A stretch of 64,000 bases of DNA from Dichetophora obliterata. Its lineage: Eukaryota > Arthropoda > Insecta > Diptera > Sciomyzidae. A program made the position numbers and the translations under genes. This document shows positions 9,603 through 19,043 of this stretch, piece by piece. Each line of letters begins with the position of its first letter. Position 1 is the stretch's first letter. The notes beneath the pieces are model-generated. The model ran no database searches, was not told the DNA's origin, and worked only from the letters and a program-made list of their open reading frames with translations. Location: NCBI GenBank assembly GCA_963920525.1, contig OY986439.1, positions 216,176,622-216,240,621 on the forward strand, read 5' to 3'.

Positions 9603-9812
9603 TTAAGGGGCCTTAATATTAATACTTGTACTCGATGTTAACTCTTCGGCAGCTAAAAAATAATTAAGTCCATCCGACATGTGTGATGAGGCAACGAAAA
9701 AAGTCCCATTACTTAATCGAACTACATGTACATCCGACATGTAGTATCGTATGAAAACCTCTTTTGACTTTTTCAAACCGGGACGCAATACAAATTGTGT
9801 GGTAGTGCTCAT
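9603..9812 (-). CDS. Unidentified 69-codon frame
   Basis: ATG at 9812 follows CTTACACC, the same leader that precedes the plus-strand ATG at 10380. The product would be 69 residues with two MSD-containing repeats (YYMSDVH and SSHMSDGL) and end in INIKAP. I recognise no family. The opposite strand of the same stretch codes AHGVR..G.SEF, also seen on the minus strand at 10335-10392, so the real coding strand, if any, is uncertain. It may be a fragment of a diverged inverted duplication and not a gene. Confidence 0.2.
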   Translation of the reverse strand: MSTTTQFVLRPGLKKSKEVFIRYYMSDVHVVRLSNGTFFVASSHMSDGLNYFLAAEELTSSTSINIKAP

Positions 9813-9850
9813 GGTGTAAGAAATAGAGGTGTTAGTGAGTTTGACATTTC
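9796..9850 (+). repeat. Inverted repeat arm 1 (AHGVR segment)
   Basis: GTGCTCATGGTGTAAGAAA followed by AGGTGTTAGTGAGTTT is matched in inverted orientation at 10335-10392. Read on the plus strand it gives SAHGVRNRGVSEF, open to TGA near 9863. Confidence 0.65.
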
Positions 9851-10334
9851 TCTCTCAAAATGATAAAATTATGTTTCCCCGCTCTTGTCAAAAACAGCTG
9901 ACGGTGAATTGCAATGAAATCAAATTTCGTTAAATTCGTGTCTTTCTGCAAGTTTATAAGATTTTACTGAGACTAAAGTGAGAATAAAGTGATATGGAAA
10001 ACTATAAAAAATATGAGACGCTGTGCGTTATGCAAAAGAAAAACAACGATGTGAATGCAAGACAATTTGCTTGCTAGCCAAAGCTTCATGTCGGCGGCAC
10101 CTTCCAGCGCACGTTTTTGATAAAATTACCAAAATATTTCAAGACAAACTTGTCAAATCGGCGAAGACAACTGCAATAACTTTTTGTCAACACAACACGG
10201 CACAATTAATTGCATTTTTTCAACACATCATCATTTTCAACACATCATCTAGCAACTCAAAGAAATAACACAATTTGACAACTATCAACAGTTCCGCTCT
10301 TTCGCTCACAATTTTTTGACAGAAGCAAAGAAAT
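9851..10334. other. Spacer between inverted arms
   Basis: No supported gene. It contains several TTGACA/TGTCAA words and a small tandem duplication TTTTCAACACATCATC at about 10217-10249. An 81-codon plus-strand frame (10023-10268) shows no family motif. Confidence 0.4.
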
Positions 10335-10392
10335 TCATGGCGTTGTCAAAAACTCACTAGCACCTGGTTTTCTTACACCATGAGCACAGCTG
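10335..10392 (-). repeat. Inverted repeat arm 2 (AHGVR segment)
   Basis: Reverse complement gives GTGCTCATGGTGTAAGAAA then AGGTGCTAGTGAGTTT, and translates as CAHGVRKPGASEF. The open minus-strand frame continues upstream to 10529 with VKEGDKIEICRL, which weakly parallels QTGTQYKLCG before the plus-strand arm. The gene family is not recognised. Confidence 0.65.
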
Positions 10393-10806
10393 ATCAAAGT
10401 CAGGCGACAAATTTCGATTTTATCGCCTTCCTTCACATCCACATTCGTCCAACACTCACTAATCACAAATGTCTGCACAAACGCAACTGTGCAGAACTGA
10501 CAACTCTTTACTACTCTTTGCTGCAACACTCAAGGTGGCAGGTGGAATTAAATTATGTTTTATTTTCACTTCCATTCGGAAGTGGAATGCAGAACATGCC
10601 TGTATATTATTGCTTTTTCGAATTTGATACGTGGATGTTCTTTTTTCTAAAGTGTATACATTTGGGACCTTTTCAAGGGTACTTTTTTAACTTCGTCGCG
10701 GCAACACTGTTCGACTTCAGTGTTTGTATAAATTCACCACTAAAAATGTTTTGTCCAAAGAGTAGTACTACCTTTTGAGTGCATATCATAATGCATATAC
10801 CTTCTC
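10393..10806. other. Non-coding flank of satellite D
   Basis: Contains the small hairpin CACTTCC-ATTC-GGAAGTG at about 10568 and, at 10670-10721, the repeat shared with 1-45. A 132-codon plus-strand frame (10380-10778) lies opposite the AHGVR arm and is not convincing as a gene. Confidence 0.4.
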
Positions 10807-12582
10807 TAATTCTACCATGATTTGTCGCATTTGTCATCAGCTGTTGGTAAACGCAGACGTTTATTTTCCGCCATGTAAGCCACGGACAGTTTCGTCGGAC
10901 AAAAAAAACAACACTCGCCAACTTTTGTCAACGCTTAATGATCGCGACAATCTTGATGTAGTGATTTTGACAACTGGAATGATTGTGGCTATTAGCAGCA
11001 TGTTATCTAGCACTTCGATGAAAATGGCCAGAAACAGGCAGTGACGGACAGTTGTTCCAGTTTCGCGCTTGTGTAAATTTATTTGTAAAAAAATAAAAAT
11101 AAAAAATAAACTCCGTGTGTGAAGATGATTATAAAAATAATACACATGATGATTAATAAAATAATAATTCTACCATGATTTGTCGCATTTGTCATCAGCT
11201 GTTGGTAAACGCAGACGTTTATTTTCCGCCATGTAAGCCACGGACAGTTTCGTCGGACAAAAAAAAACAACACTCGCCAACTTTTGTCAACGCTTAATGA
11301 TCGCGACAATCTTGATGTAGTGATTTTGACAACTGGAATGATTGTGGCTATTAGCAGCATGTTATCTAGCACTTCGATGAAAATGGCCAGAAACAGGCAG
11401 TGACGGACAGTTGTTCCAGTTTCGCGCTTGTGTAAATTTATTTGTAAAAAAATAAAAATAAAAAATAAACTCCGTGTGTGAAGATGATTATAAAAATAAT
11501 ACACATGATGATTAATAAAATAATAATTCTACCATGATTTGTCGCATTTGTCATCAGCTGTTGGTAAACGCAGACGTTTATTTTCCGCCATGTAAGCCAC
11601 GGACAGTTTCGTCGGACAAAAAAAAACAACACTCGCCAACTTTTGTCAACGCTTAATGATCGCGACAATCTTGATGTAGTGATTTTGACAACTGGAATGA
11701 TTGTGGCTATTAGCAGCATGTTATCTAGCACTTCGATGAAAATGGCCAGAAACAGGCAGTGACGGACAGTTGTTCCAGTTTCGCGCTTGTGTAAATTTAT
11801 TTGTAAAAAAATAAAAATAAAAAATAAACTCCGTGTGTGAAGATGATTATAAAAATAATACACATGATGATTAATAAAATAATAATTCTACCATGATTTG
11901 TCGCATTTGTCATCAGCTGTTGGTAAACGCAGACGTTTATTTTCCGCCATGTAAGCCACGGACAGTTTCGTCGGACAAAAAAAAACAACACTCGCCAACT
12001 TTTGTCAACGCTTAATGATCGCGACAATCTTGATGTAGTGATTTTGACAACTGGAATGATTGTGGCTATTAGCAGCATGTTATCTAGCACTTCGATGAAA
12101 ATGGCCAAAAACAGGCAGTGACGGACAGTTGTTCCAGTTTCGCGCTTGTGTAAATTTATTTGTAAAAAAATAAAAATAAAAAATAAACTCCGTGTGTGAA
12201 GATGATTATAAAAATAATACACATGATGATTAATAAAATAATAATTCTACCATGATTTGTCGCATTTGTCATCAGCTGTTGGTAAACGCAGACGTTTATT
12301 TTCCGCCATGTAAGCCACGGACAGTTTCGTCGGACAAAAAAACAACACTCGCCAACTTTTGTCAACGCTTAATGATCGCGACAATCTTGATGTAGTGATT
12401 TTGACAACTGGAATGATTGTGGCTATTAGCAGCATGTTATCTAGCACTTCGATGAAAATGGCCAGAAACAGGCAGTGACGGACAGTTGTTCCAGCTTCGC
12501 GCTTGTGTAAATTTATTTGTAAAAAAATAAAAATAAAAAATAAACTCCGTGTGTGAAGATGATTATAAAAATAATACACATG
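10807..12582 (+). repeat. Satellite D: five copies of a 358-359 bp unit
   Basis: Units start with TAATTCTACCATGATTTG at 10807, 11165, 11524, 11883 and 12242. They differ mainly in one poly-A run (8, 9, 9, 9 and 7 A after GTCGGAC), one GGCCAGAAAC/GGCCAAAAAC change in unit 4 and CCAGTTTC/CCAGCTTC in unit 5. Unit 5 stops at ACACATG and lacks the final 16 or so bases. The minus strand has 141-codon frames crossing unit joints (with LFFIFIFLQI and IILLIIMCIIFIIIF), which result from repetition of AT-rich sequence. On the plus strand unit 1 has a frame from about 10818 to 11044 ending SMKMARNRQ; the A-run changes break it in other units. I do not call a gene. Confidence 0.95.
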
Positions 12583-12682
12583 TCGACAAAATAAGTGTAA
12601 TAAGTGTAATAACCTCTGGCTATCCATTTGTGCAGGTATAGTCTTCATTTCCTAAAAACGACGAGCAGCCGTTTTTGTCAAG
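12583..12682. other. Junction spacer after satellite D
   Basis: Contains two copies of AATAAGTGT in tandem and an acceptor-like CCATTTGTGCAG at about 12632. A TAA at about 12649 closes the frame used by the exon that follows, so the coding part must begin after it. Confidence 0.4.
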
Positions 12683-12797
12683 ATAGCACCGCCGGCACCA
12701 CATGCACCTTTTACATCAGAAGAGCAGCACCGTGGCGCTTTTTCGGGCATTAAGGAGTTACGCACGCCCAACTTTAATCAGCTCTCGCAGCCACTGG
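12683..12797 (+). pseudogene. Orphan exon of an unidentified gene
   Basis: The open frame starts after a possible acceptor (TTTTTGTCAAG, AG at 12681-12682, or GATAG at 12686) and reads APPAPHAPFTSEEQ, then HRGAFSGIKELRTPNFNQL, then SQPL. It ends in phase 1 at the strong donor CTGG-GTAAGT. Reading through the donor gives a stop three codons later, so the frame fits a spliced exon. I do not recognise the protein. Satellite D lies immediately upstream and a foldback element shortly downstream, so the gene is probably broken. Confidence 0.45.
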
Positions 12798-12849
12798 GTA
12801 AGTGTTAAATCTTACTTTTGATTCCTACTTTTGCTGTTCACTTCAACAG

Positions 12850-12890
12850 AGAAGCACTGGCTGATAGCCACCAGAGAACTGCACAAGCCT
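12850..12890 (+). pseudogene. Second orphan exon, interrupted by foldback element
   Basis: A 52-bp intron (12798-12849, GTAAGT to TTCAACAG) joins the previous exon in phase: PL-EKHWLIATREL. From about 12872 the DNA is the arm of a palindromic element, so the native exon is lost or displaced beyond EKHWLIAT. The product family is not recognised. Confidence 0.4.
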
Positions 12891-13284
12891 GCTTGAAGTC
12901 TATTTCAAGCGCTTGCTTAAAATACAAGTTCAAGCTAGCTTGAGCTTGATAATTTTGAATCAAGCATAGCTTGTAATTGAATATAAATAAGCCCACGCAC
13001 AGCTTGCACCTATTCTAGCTTACAAGCGAACGGCACGAAGTTTTAAGCAATAGAAAGCTTGATGCCTTCGGAAAAAGCTTGTAAGCCTCGCAAGTATCCA
13101 AATTATTGAATTAAAGCAAGTATCCAAAAATTCAATGAGCTTCTTTCGAGAGGTGCAAGCTGTGCATGGTTATATTCAATTACAAGCTATACTTGATTCG
13201 AAATTATCAAGCTCAAGCTAGCTTGAACTTGTATTTTAAGCAAGCGCTTGAAATAGACTTCAAGCAGGCTTATGCAGTTCTCTG
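12872..13284. mobile_element. Foldback (palindromic) element, about 413 bp
   Basis: The left arm 12872-13015 (CAGAGAACTGCACAAGCCTG, ..TCAAGCGCTTGCTT.., ..CACAGCTTGCACCT) is the near reverse complement of 13150-13284. Arms of about 135-145 bp surround a loop of about 135 bp that has its own AGCTTG/CAAGCT words. There is no open frame of note. Such a structure fits a foldback-type or MITE insertion. Confidence 0.85.
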
Positions 13285-13545
13285 CCATGGACACGTATTT
13301 TTTTATAAAATTTATAAATTGATAGCATCAATAGTTTCTGCTGCCTCTTGCTATATCAGTTGAAACAGATGTGGAAATAGCGACTTACTGAACCTGGGCC
13401 TTTTCCTTACTAATTTATCTCTTTGAATCTGGCGCCATCTTCTGTGAATTTAAAAAACATTTCAAAAGCTATTATTTATATAGGATTATTTGAGCTAAAC
13501 AGCTGCACATATTCATGTTCTATTCAACGCCATCTAGTTGAAACT
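13285..13545 (+). repeat. Direct repeat F, copy 1
   Basis: Nearly identical to 14000-14261 (offset 715), starting CCATGGACACG and including TATAAATTGATAGCATCAAT. It contains the left two thirds of the MITE at 13348-13628. A few changes distinguish the copies, for example TTTGAATCTGGCG versus TTTGACGCTGGCG. Confidence 0.9.
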
Positions 13546-13628
13546 GAAGTCAAAGAGATAAATTAGTAAGGAAGTGGTCCAGGTTCAGATAGTCGCTATT
13601 TCCCACTCAGTTTCAAGTGACATAGCAA
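13348..13628. mobile_element. MITE with about 78-bp terminal inverted repeats
   Basis: The left end TTGCTATATCAGTTGAAAC, through GGAAATAGCGACTTACTGAA and TTCCTTACTAATTTATCTC to TTTGA, matches the reverse complement of 13551-13628 with scattered differences. The interior is about 125 bp and non-coding. The element is 281 bp. No transposase is present. Confidence 0.85.
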
Positions 13629-13999
13629 AAGTTGTCCCAAAATGAAAGTGCTGCTCCCAACTTTGCTGTGCCAGTTTTGGTGTTCCGTTCTGGGACCAGC
13701 TAAATCTAAAACTTTGGCCGTGTGCAAAAGCGAGCTAGAAATACCTTTATTTTGTTTTAGATGTGTTGTCTTGTTTCTTACCATTAGAATCGAGCGCCAG
13801 GCTGCTGAAAAGCAATATAAATATCAACTTCAAATAAAAAACGACCAACAATTTCTAATTTGAACCATAGTTCTCTCGTGGGGCGTATCCGACATTTTAC
13901 CCATTCGTCTATCGTGGTTGTTAAGAATTAATCGCTTATTTTGCATCAATACAACTGAAAGTAATCTTCCAGGAGCCCGGGTTCGAAAAACTCTAAACA
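13629..13999 (+). other. Spacer with a possible terminal exon
   Basis: A plus-strand frame begins at ATG 13642 with a signal-peptide-like start (MKVLLPTLLCQFWCSVL) and ends at TGA 13861-13863. Its last part, after the pyrimidine-rich acceptor TTTCTTACCATTAG (AG at 13786-13787), reads IERQAAEKQYKYQLQ then IKNDQQFLI, which looks like coding sequence and could be a final exon. The minus strand also has a 62-codon frame (13596-13784). Neither is recognised. The rest to 13999 shows nothing. Confidence 0.3.
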
Positions 14000-14261
14000 C
14001 CATGGACACGTATTTTTTTATAAAATTTATAAATTGATAGCATCAATAGTTTCTGCTGCCTCTTGCTATATCAGTTGAAACAGATGTGGAAATAGCGACT
14101 TACTGAACCTGGGCTTTTTCCTTACTAATTTATCTCTTTGACGCTGGCGCCATCTTCTGTGAATTTAAAAAACATTTCAAAAGCTATTATTTATATAGGA
14201 TTATTTGAGCTAAACAGCTGCGCATATTCATGTTCTACTCGAACGTCATCTATCTGAAACT
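14000..14261 (+). repeat. Direct repeat F, copy 2, with truncated MITE
   Basis: Same sequence as 13285-13545. The left inverted repeat of the MITE (from about 14063) is present, but after CATCTATCTGAAACT the sequence diverges and the right inverted repeat is missing. Because the flank CCATGGACACG.. is copied along with the MITE, this was duplicated with its flank and did not arise by an independent insertion. Confidence 0.85.
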
Positions 14262-14610
14262 AATTTGAGAAGTATTTACTTTGGACAGCATTTTATTCAC
14301 GGTCATATTTTCACTGAAATGGTGATATAAGTAGTAAAATCAAGCTTTACATTGACAAAAGAACTGAGTGGTGACGCTGATAAAGTGGAAATATAAAATA
14401 AAGTTCTTATCGGAAAAAAAAGTATAGGAGGGGGGTAGGGCGGGGTGGCAAAAAACATCCGGTTAATTCGTAATAAATCCCAAACCATACATCCTAGAAG
14501 GACGATATTTTCACCAAAATGTTTGTAATCACGACTACTGCAGTCTTAGAAAAAAATTTTTTCAAGGTCAAAATTAATTTTATCGCTGATTGAACCTTTG
14601 TGATTTGCGC
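14262..14610. other. Unique flank left of satellite G
   Basis: No gene is seen. On the plus strand 14428-14449 is G-rich (GGAGGGGGG, TA, GGG, C, GGGG, TGG). The 61-codon minus-strand frame covering it is not supported. Similarity to satellite G begins sharply at 14611. Confidence 0.5.
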
Positions 14611-15540
14611 TCCACAAAAGTATAATGGCCGCTCAGGAGAGGCGCAGAGTTGACAATTTTTTAATGATGGCCGCCATGTGGCTTTTGTGGGTCCGTTTCA
14701 CACATATATTGTTTCGATGGCACCTTTCACACGTTTGTTATTCCGGTAGTGTCGTTCGAGTTTGGATGTAAAATAAAATAAAATTAATTTGAGAAATGGA
14801 ATAAAATAAAATAACGCGATAAATTATGCTCGAGTTTTAAACGTCATTTATTAGTGTTAAGGGGTCGCTGATTTCGAATCTAAGGTCAGAATTTTAAAAT
14901 TCAAGATGGAGGATAGGGTTGCCACCTTAATTTTTTTTATTTTTACGAATTCGGAGCTGGCGCGAACTAAAGGGTAAAAATGGGTCGCTGAATCCGAATC
15001 CGTCGTCAGAATTTCAAAATTATAAAATTTTGAAATAATAGGGTTGCCACCTAAAAATATGTCTTTTTAAGAATTTTTAACGTCATTTATTAGTGTTTAG
15101 GGGTCGCTGATTTCGAATCTGAAGTCAGAATTTTAAAATTCAAGATGGCGGATAGGGTTGCCACCTTCTTTTTCTGTAGTTTTGAGAATTCGGGGAAGGC
15201 AAAAAAAAAATCATACACAAAATATGGGTCACTGAATCCGAATCCGTCGTCAGAATTTCAAAATTATAAAATTTCAAAATCATAGGGGTGCCACCTAATA
15301 ATATGTCCACCTAATAATATTTTAAGAATTTTAAACGTCATTTATTAGTGTTTAGGGGTCGCTGATTTCGAATCTGAAGTCAGAATTTTAAAATTCAAGA
15401 TGGCGGATAGGGTTGCCACCTTCTTTTTCTGTAGTTTTGAGAATTCGGGGAAGGCAAAAAAAAAATCATACACAAAATATGGGTCACTGAATCCGAATCC
15501 GTCGTCAGAATTTCAAAATTATAAAATTTCAAAATCATAG

Positions 15541-15890
15541 GGTTCTCTAGGAATTGGTAATGAGTGTAGGAAGGCATTGAAACTGGTTTCAAATTTACAC
15601 AACACTTATACTTCTCATAAACTTTTGCACAACACTGGCTGTTTTTGTGGCTCCTCCTCCTTCCACAAAAGTATAATGGCCGCTCAGGAGAGGCGCAGAG
15701 TTGACAATTTTTTAATGATGGCCGCCATGTGGCTTTTGTGGGTCCGTTTCACACATATATTGTTTCGATGGCACCTTTCACACGTTTGTTATTCCGGTAG
15801 TGTCGTTCGAGTTTGGATGTAAAATAAAATAAAATTAATTTGAGAAATGGAATAAAATAAAATAACGCGATAAATTATGCTCGAGTTTTA
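15541..15890 (+). repeat. 350-bp non-homologous insert in subunit c
   Basis: From GGTTCTCTAGGAATTGG to CTCGAGTTTT the sequence is unrelated to subunits a and b and occurs once per unit (46 times, the first truncated). It is richer in C and G than its neighbours and holds a 48-codon ATG frame and repeated AATAAA words. It was probably captured once and then amplified with the unit. Confidence 0.9.
15676..15822 (+). other. Micro-ORF (48 codons) inside each insert
   Basis: ATG in a good context (GTATAATGGCC) opens a frame MAAQERRRVDNFL, MMAAMWLLWVRFTHILF, then RWHLSHVCYSGSVVRVWM, ending at TAA, with AATAAAATAAAAT right after the stop. The middle part is hydrophobic enough for one membrane segment. 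The same frame is intact at every 1051-bp step, but array homogenisation alone explains that. No family is recognised and a gene is not claimed. Confidence 0.2.
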
Positions 15891-18800
15891 AACGTCATTT
15901 ATTAGTGTTAAGGGGTCGCTGATTTCGAATCTAAGGTCAGAATTTTAAAATTCAAGATGGAGGATAGGGTTGCCACCTTAATTTTTTTTATTTTTACGAA
16001 TTCGGAGCTGGCGCGAACTAAAGGGTAAAAATGGGTCGCTGAATCCGAATCCGTCGTCAGAATTTCAAAATTATAAAATTTTGAAATAATAGGGTTGCCA
16101 CCTAAAAATATGTCTTTTTAAGAATTTTTAACGTCATTTATTAGTGTTTAGGGGTCGCTGATTTCGAATCTGAAGTCAGAATTTTAAAATTCAAGATGGC
16201 GGATAGGGTTGCCACCTTCTTTTTCTGTAGTTTTGAGAATTCGGGGAAGGCAAAAAAAAAATCATACACAAAATATGGGTCACTGAATCCGAATCCGTCG
16301 TCAGAATTTCAAAATTATAAAATTTCAAAATCATAGGGGTGCCACCTAATAATATGTCCACCTAATAATATTTTAAGAATTTTAAACGTCATTTATTAGT
16401 GTTTAGGGGTCGCTGATTTCGAATCTGAAGTCAGAATTTTAAAATTCAAGATGGCGGATAGGGTTGCCACCTTCTTTTTCTGTAGTTTTGAGAATTCGGG
16501 GAAGGCAAAAAAAAAATCATACACAAAATATGGGTCACTGAATCCGAATCCGTCGTCAGAATTTCAAAATTATAAAATTTCAAAATCATAGGGTTCTCTA
16601 GGAATTGGTAATGAGTGTAGGAAGGCATTGAAACTGGTTTCAAATTTACACAACACTTATACTTCTCATAAACTTTTGCACAACACTGGCTGTTTTTGTG
16701 GCTCCTCCTCCTTCCACAAAAGTATAATGGCCGCTCAGGAGAGGCGCAGAGTTGACAATTTTTTAATGATGGCCGCCATGTGGCTTTTGTGGGTCCGTTT
16801 CACACATATATTGTTTCGATGGCACCTTTCACACGTTTGTTATTCCGGTAGTGTCGTTCGAGTTTGGATGTAAAATAAAATAAAATTAATTTGAGAAATG
16901 GAATAAAATAAAATAACGCGATAAATTATGCTCGAGTTTTAAACGTCATTTATTAGTGTTAAGGGGTCGCTGATTTCGAATCTAAGGTCAGAATTTTAAA
17001 ATTCAAGATGGAGGATAGGGTTGCCACCTTAATTTTTTTTATTTTTACGAATTCGGAGCTGGCGCGAACTAAAGGGTAAAAATGGGTCGCTGAATCCGAA
17101 TCCGTCGTCAGAATTTCAAAATTATAAAATTTTGAAATAATAGGGTTGCCACCTAAAAATATGTCTTTTTAAGAATTTTTAACGTCATTTATTAGTGTTT
17201 AGGGGTCGCTGATTTCGAATCTGAAGTCAGAATTTTAAAATTCAAGATGGCGGATAGGGTTGCCACCTTCTTTTTCTGTAGTTTTGAGAATTCGGGGAAG
17301 GCAAAAAAAAAATCATACACAAAATATGGGTCACTGAATCCGAATCCGTCGTCAGAATTTCAAAATTATAAAATTTCAAAATCATAGGGGTGCCACCTAA
17401 TAATATGTCCACCTAATAATATTTTAAGAATTTTAAACGTCATTTATTAGTGTTTAGGGGTCGCTGATTTCGAATCTGAAGTCAGAATTTTAAAATTCAA
17501 GATGGCGGATAGGGTTGCCACCTTCTTTTTCTGTAGTTTTGAGAATTCGGGGAAGGCAAAAAAAAAATCATACACAAAATATGGGTCACTGAATCCGAAT
17601 CCGTCGTCAGAATTTCAAAATTATAAAATTTCAAAATCATAGGGTTCTCTAGGAATTGGTAATGAGTGTAGGAAGGCATTGAAACTGGTTTCAAATTTAC
17701 ACAACACTTATACTTCTCATAAACTTTTGCACAACACTGGCTGTTTTTGTGGCTCCTCCTCCTTCCACAAAAGTATAATGGCCGCTCAGGAGAGGCGCAG
17801 AGTTGACAATTTTTTAATGATGGCCGCCATGTGGCTTTTGTGGGTCCGTTTCACACATATATTGTTTCGATGGCACCTTTCACACGTTTGTTATTCCGGT
17901 AGTGTCGTTCGAGTTTGGATGTAAAATAAAATAAAATTAATTTGAGAAATGGAATAAAATAAAATAACGCGATAAATTATGCTCGAGTTTTAAACGTCAT
18001 TTATTAGTGTTAAGGGGTCGCTGATTTCGAATCTAAGGTCAGAATTTTAAAATTCAAGATGGAGGATAGGGTTGCCACCTTAATTTTTTTTATTTTTACG
18101 AATTCGGAGCTGGCGCGAACTAAAGGGTAAAAATGGGTCGCTGAATCCGAATCCGTCGTCAGAATTTCAAAATTATAAAATTTTGAAATAATAGGGTTGC
18201 CACCTAAAAATATGTCTTTTTAAGAATTTTTAACGTCATTTATTAGTGTTTAGGGGTCGCTGATTTCGAATCTGAAGTCAGAATTTTAAAATTCAAGATG
18301 GCGGATAGGGTTGCCACCTTCTTTTTCTGTAGTTTTGAGAATTCGGGGAAGGCAAAAAAAAAATCATACACAAAATATGGGTCACTGAATCCGAATCCGT
18401 CGTCAGAATTTCAAAATTATAAAATTTCAAAATCATAGGGGTGCCACCTAATAATATGTCCACCTAATAATATTTTAAGAATTTTAAACGTCATTTATTA
18501 GTGTTTAGGGGTCGCTGATTTCGAATCTGAAGTCAGAATTTTAAAATTCAAGATGGCGGATAGGGTTGCCACCTTCTTTTTCTGTAGTTTTGAGAATTCG
18601 GGGAAGGCAAAAAAAAAATCATACACAAAATATGGGTCACTGAATCCGAATCCGTCGTCAGAATTTCAAAATTATAAAATTTCAAAATCATAGGGTTCTC
18701 TAGGAATTGGTAATGAGTGTAGGAAGGCATTGAAACTGGTTTCAAATTTACACAACACTTATACTTCTCATAAACTTTTGCACAACACTGGCTGTTTTTG

Positions 18801-19043
18801 TGGCTCCTCCTCCTTCCACAAAAGTATAATGGCCGCTCAGGAGAGGCGCAGAGTTGACAATTTTTTAATGATGGCCGCCATGTGGCTTTTGTGGGTCCGT
18901 TTCACACATATATTGTTTCGATGGCACCTTTCACACGTTTGTTATTCCGGTAGTGTCGTTCGAGTTTGGATGTAAAATAAAATAAAATTAATTTGAGAAA
19001 TGGAATAAAATAAAATAACGCGATAAATTATGCTCGAGTTTTA

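Larger units (their letters stand above)
14840..15890 (+). repeat. First complete 1051-bp unit of satellite G
   Basis: Subunit a 14840-15078 has AAGGGGTCGC, ATGGAGGATAGGG and the GGAGCTGGCGCGAAC segment. Subunit b 15079-15333 has ATGGCGGATAGGG, TTCGGGGAAGGC, a run of ten A, and ends with two CCACCTAATAATAT words. Subunit c 15334-15890 copies b up to AAAATCATAG and then switches to a 350-bp insert. All three share the perfect palindrome GAATTTTAAAATTC. Confidence 0.95.

Noticed and set aside
11079..11504. 141-codon minus-strand frames with hydrophobic stretches in the 359-bp array
   Set aside because: They run across unit joints, the unit length is not divisible by three, and the hydrophobic residues come from AT-rich repeats.
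10807..12582. Homology to the Drosophila 1.688 (359-bp) satellite
   Set aside because: Only the period agrees; I see no sequence resemblance I could defend without an alignment.
13968..13995. tRNA-like B box (GGTTCGAAA) after GAGCCC, possible tRNA or SINE
   Set aside because: No A box or cloverleaf partner upstream, and no poly-A or SINE tail.
15395..15592. Minus-strand 65-codon frame repeated every 1051 bp
   Set aside because: It crosses subunit c and the insert border and exists only because the satellite is homogenised; no start context, family motif or independent copy supports it.
14840..15890. CENP-B box in satellite G
   Set aside because: TTCG words were checked (TTCGAATCT, TTCGGGGAAG, TTCGGAGCTG); none fits the spaced TTCG-A-CGGG pattern.
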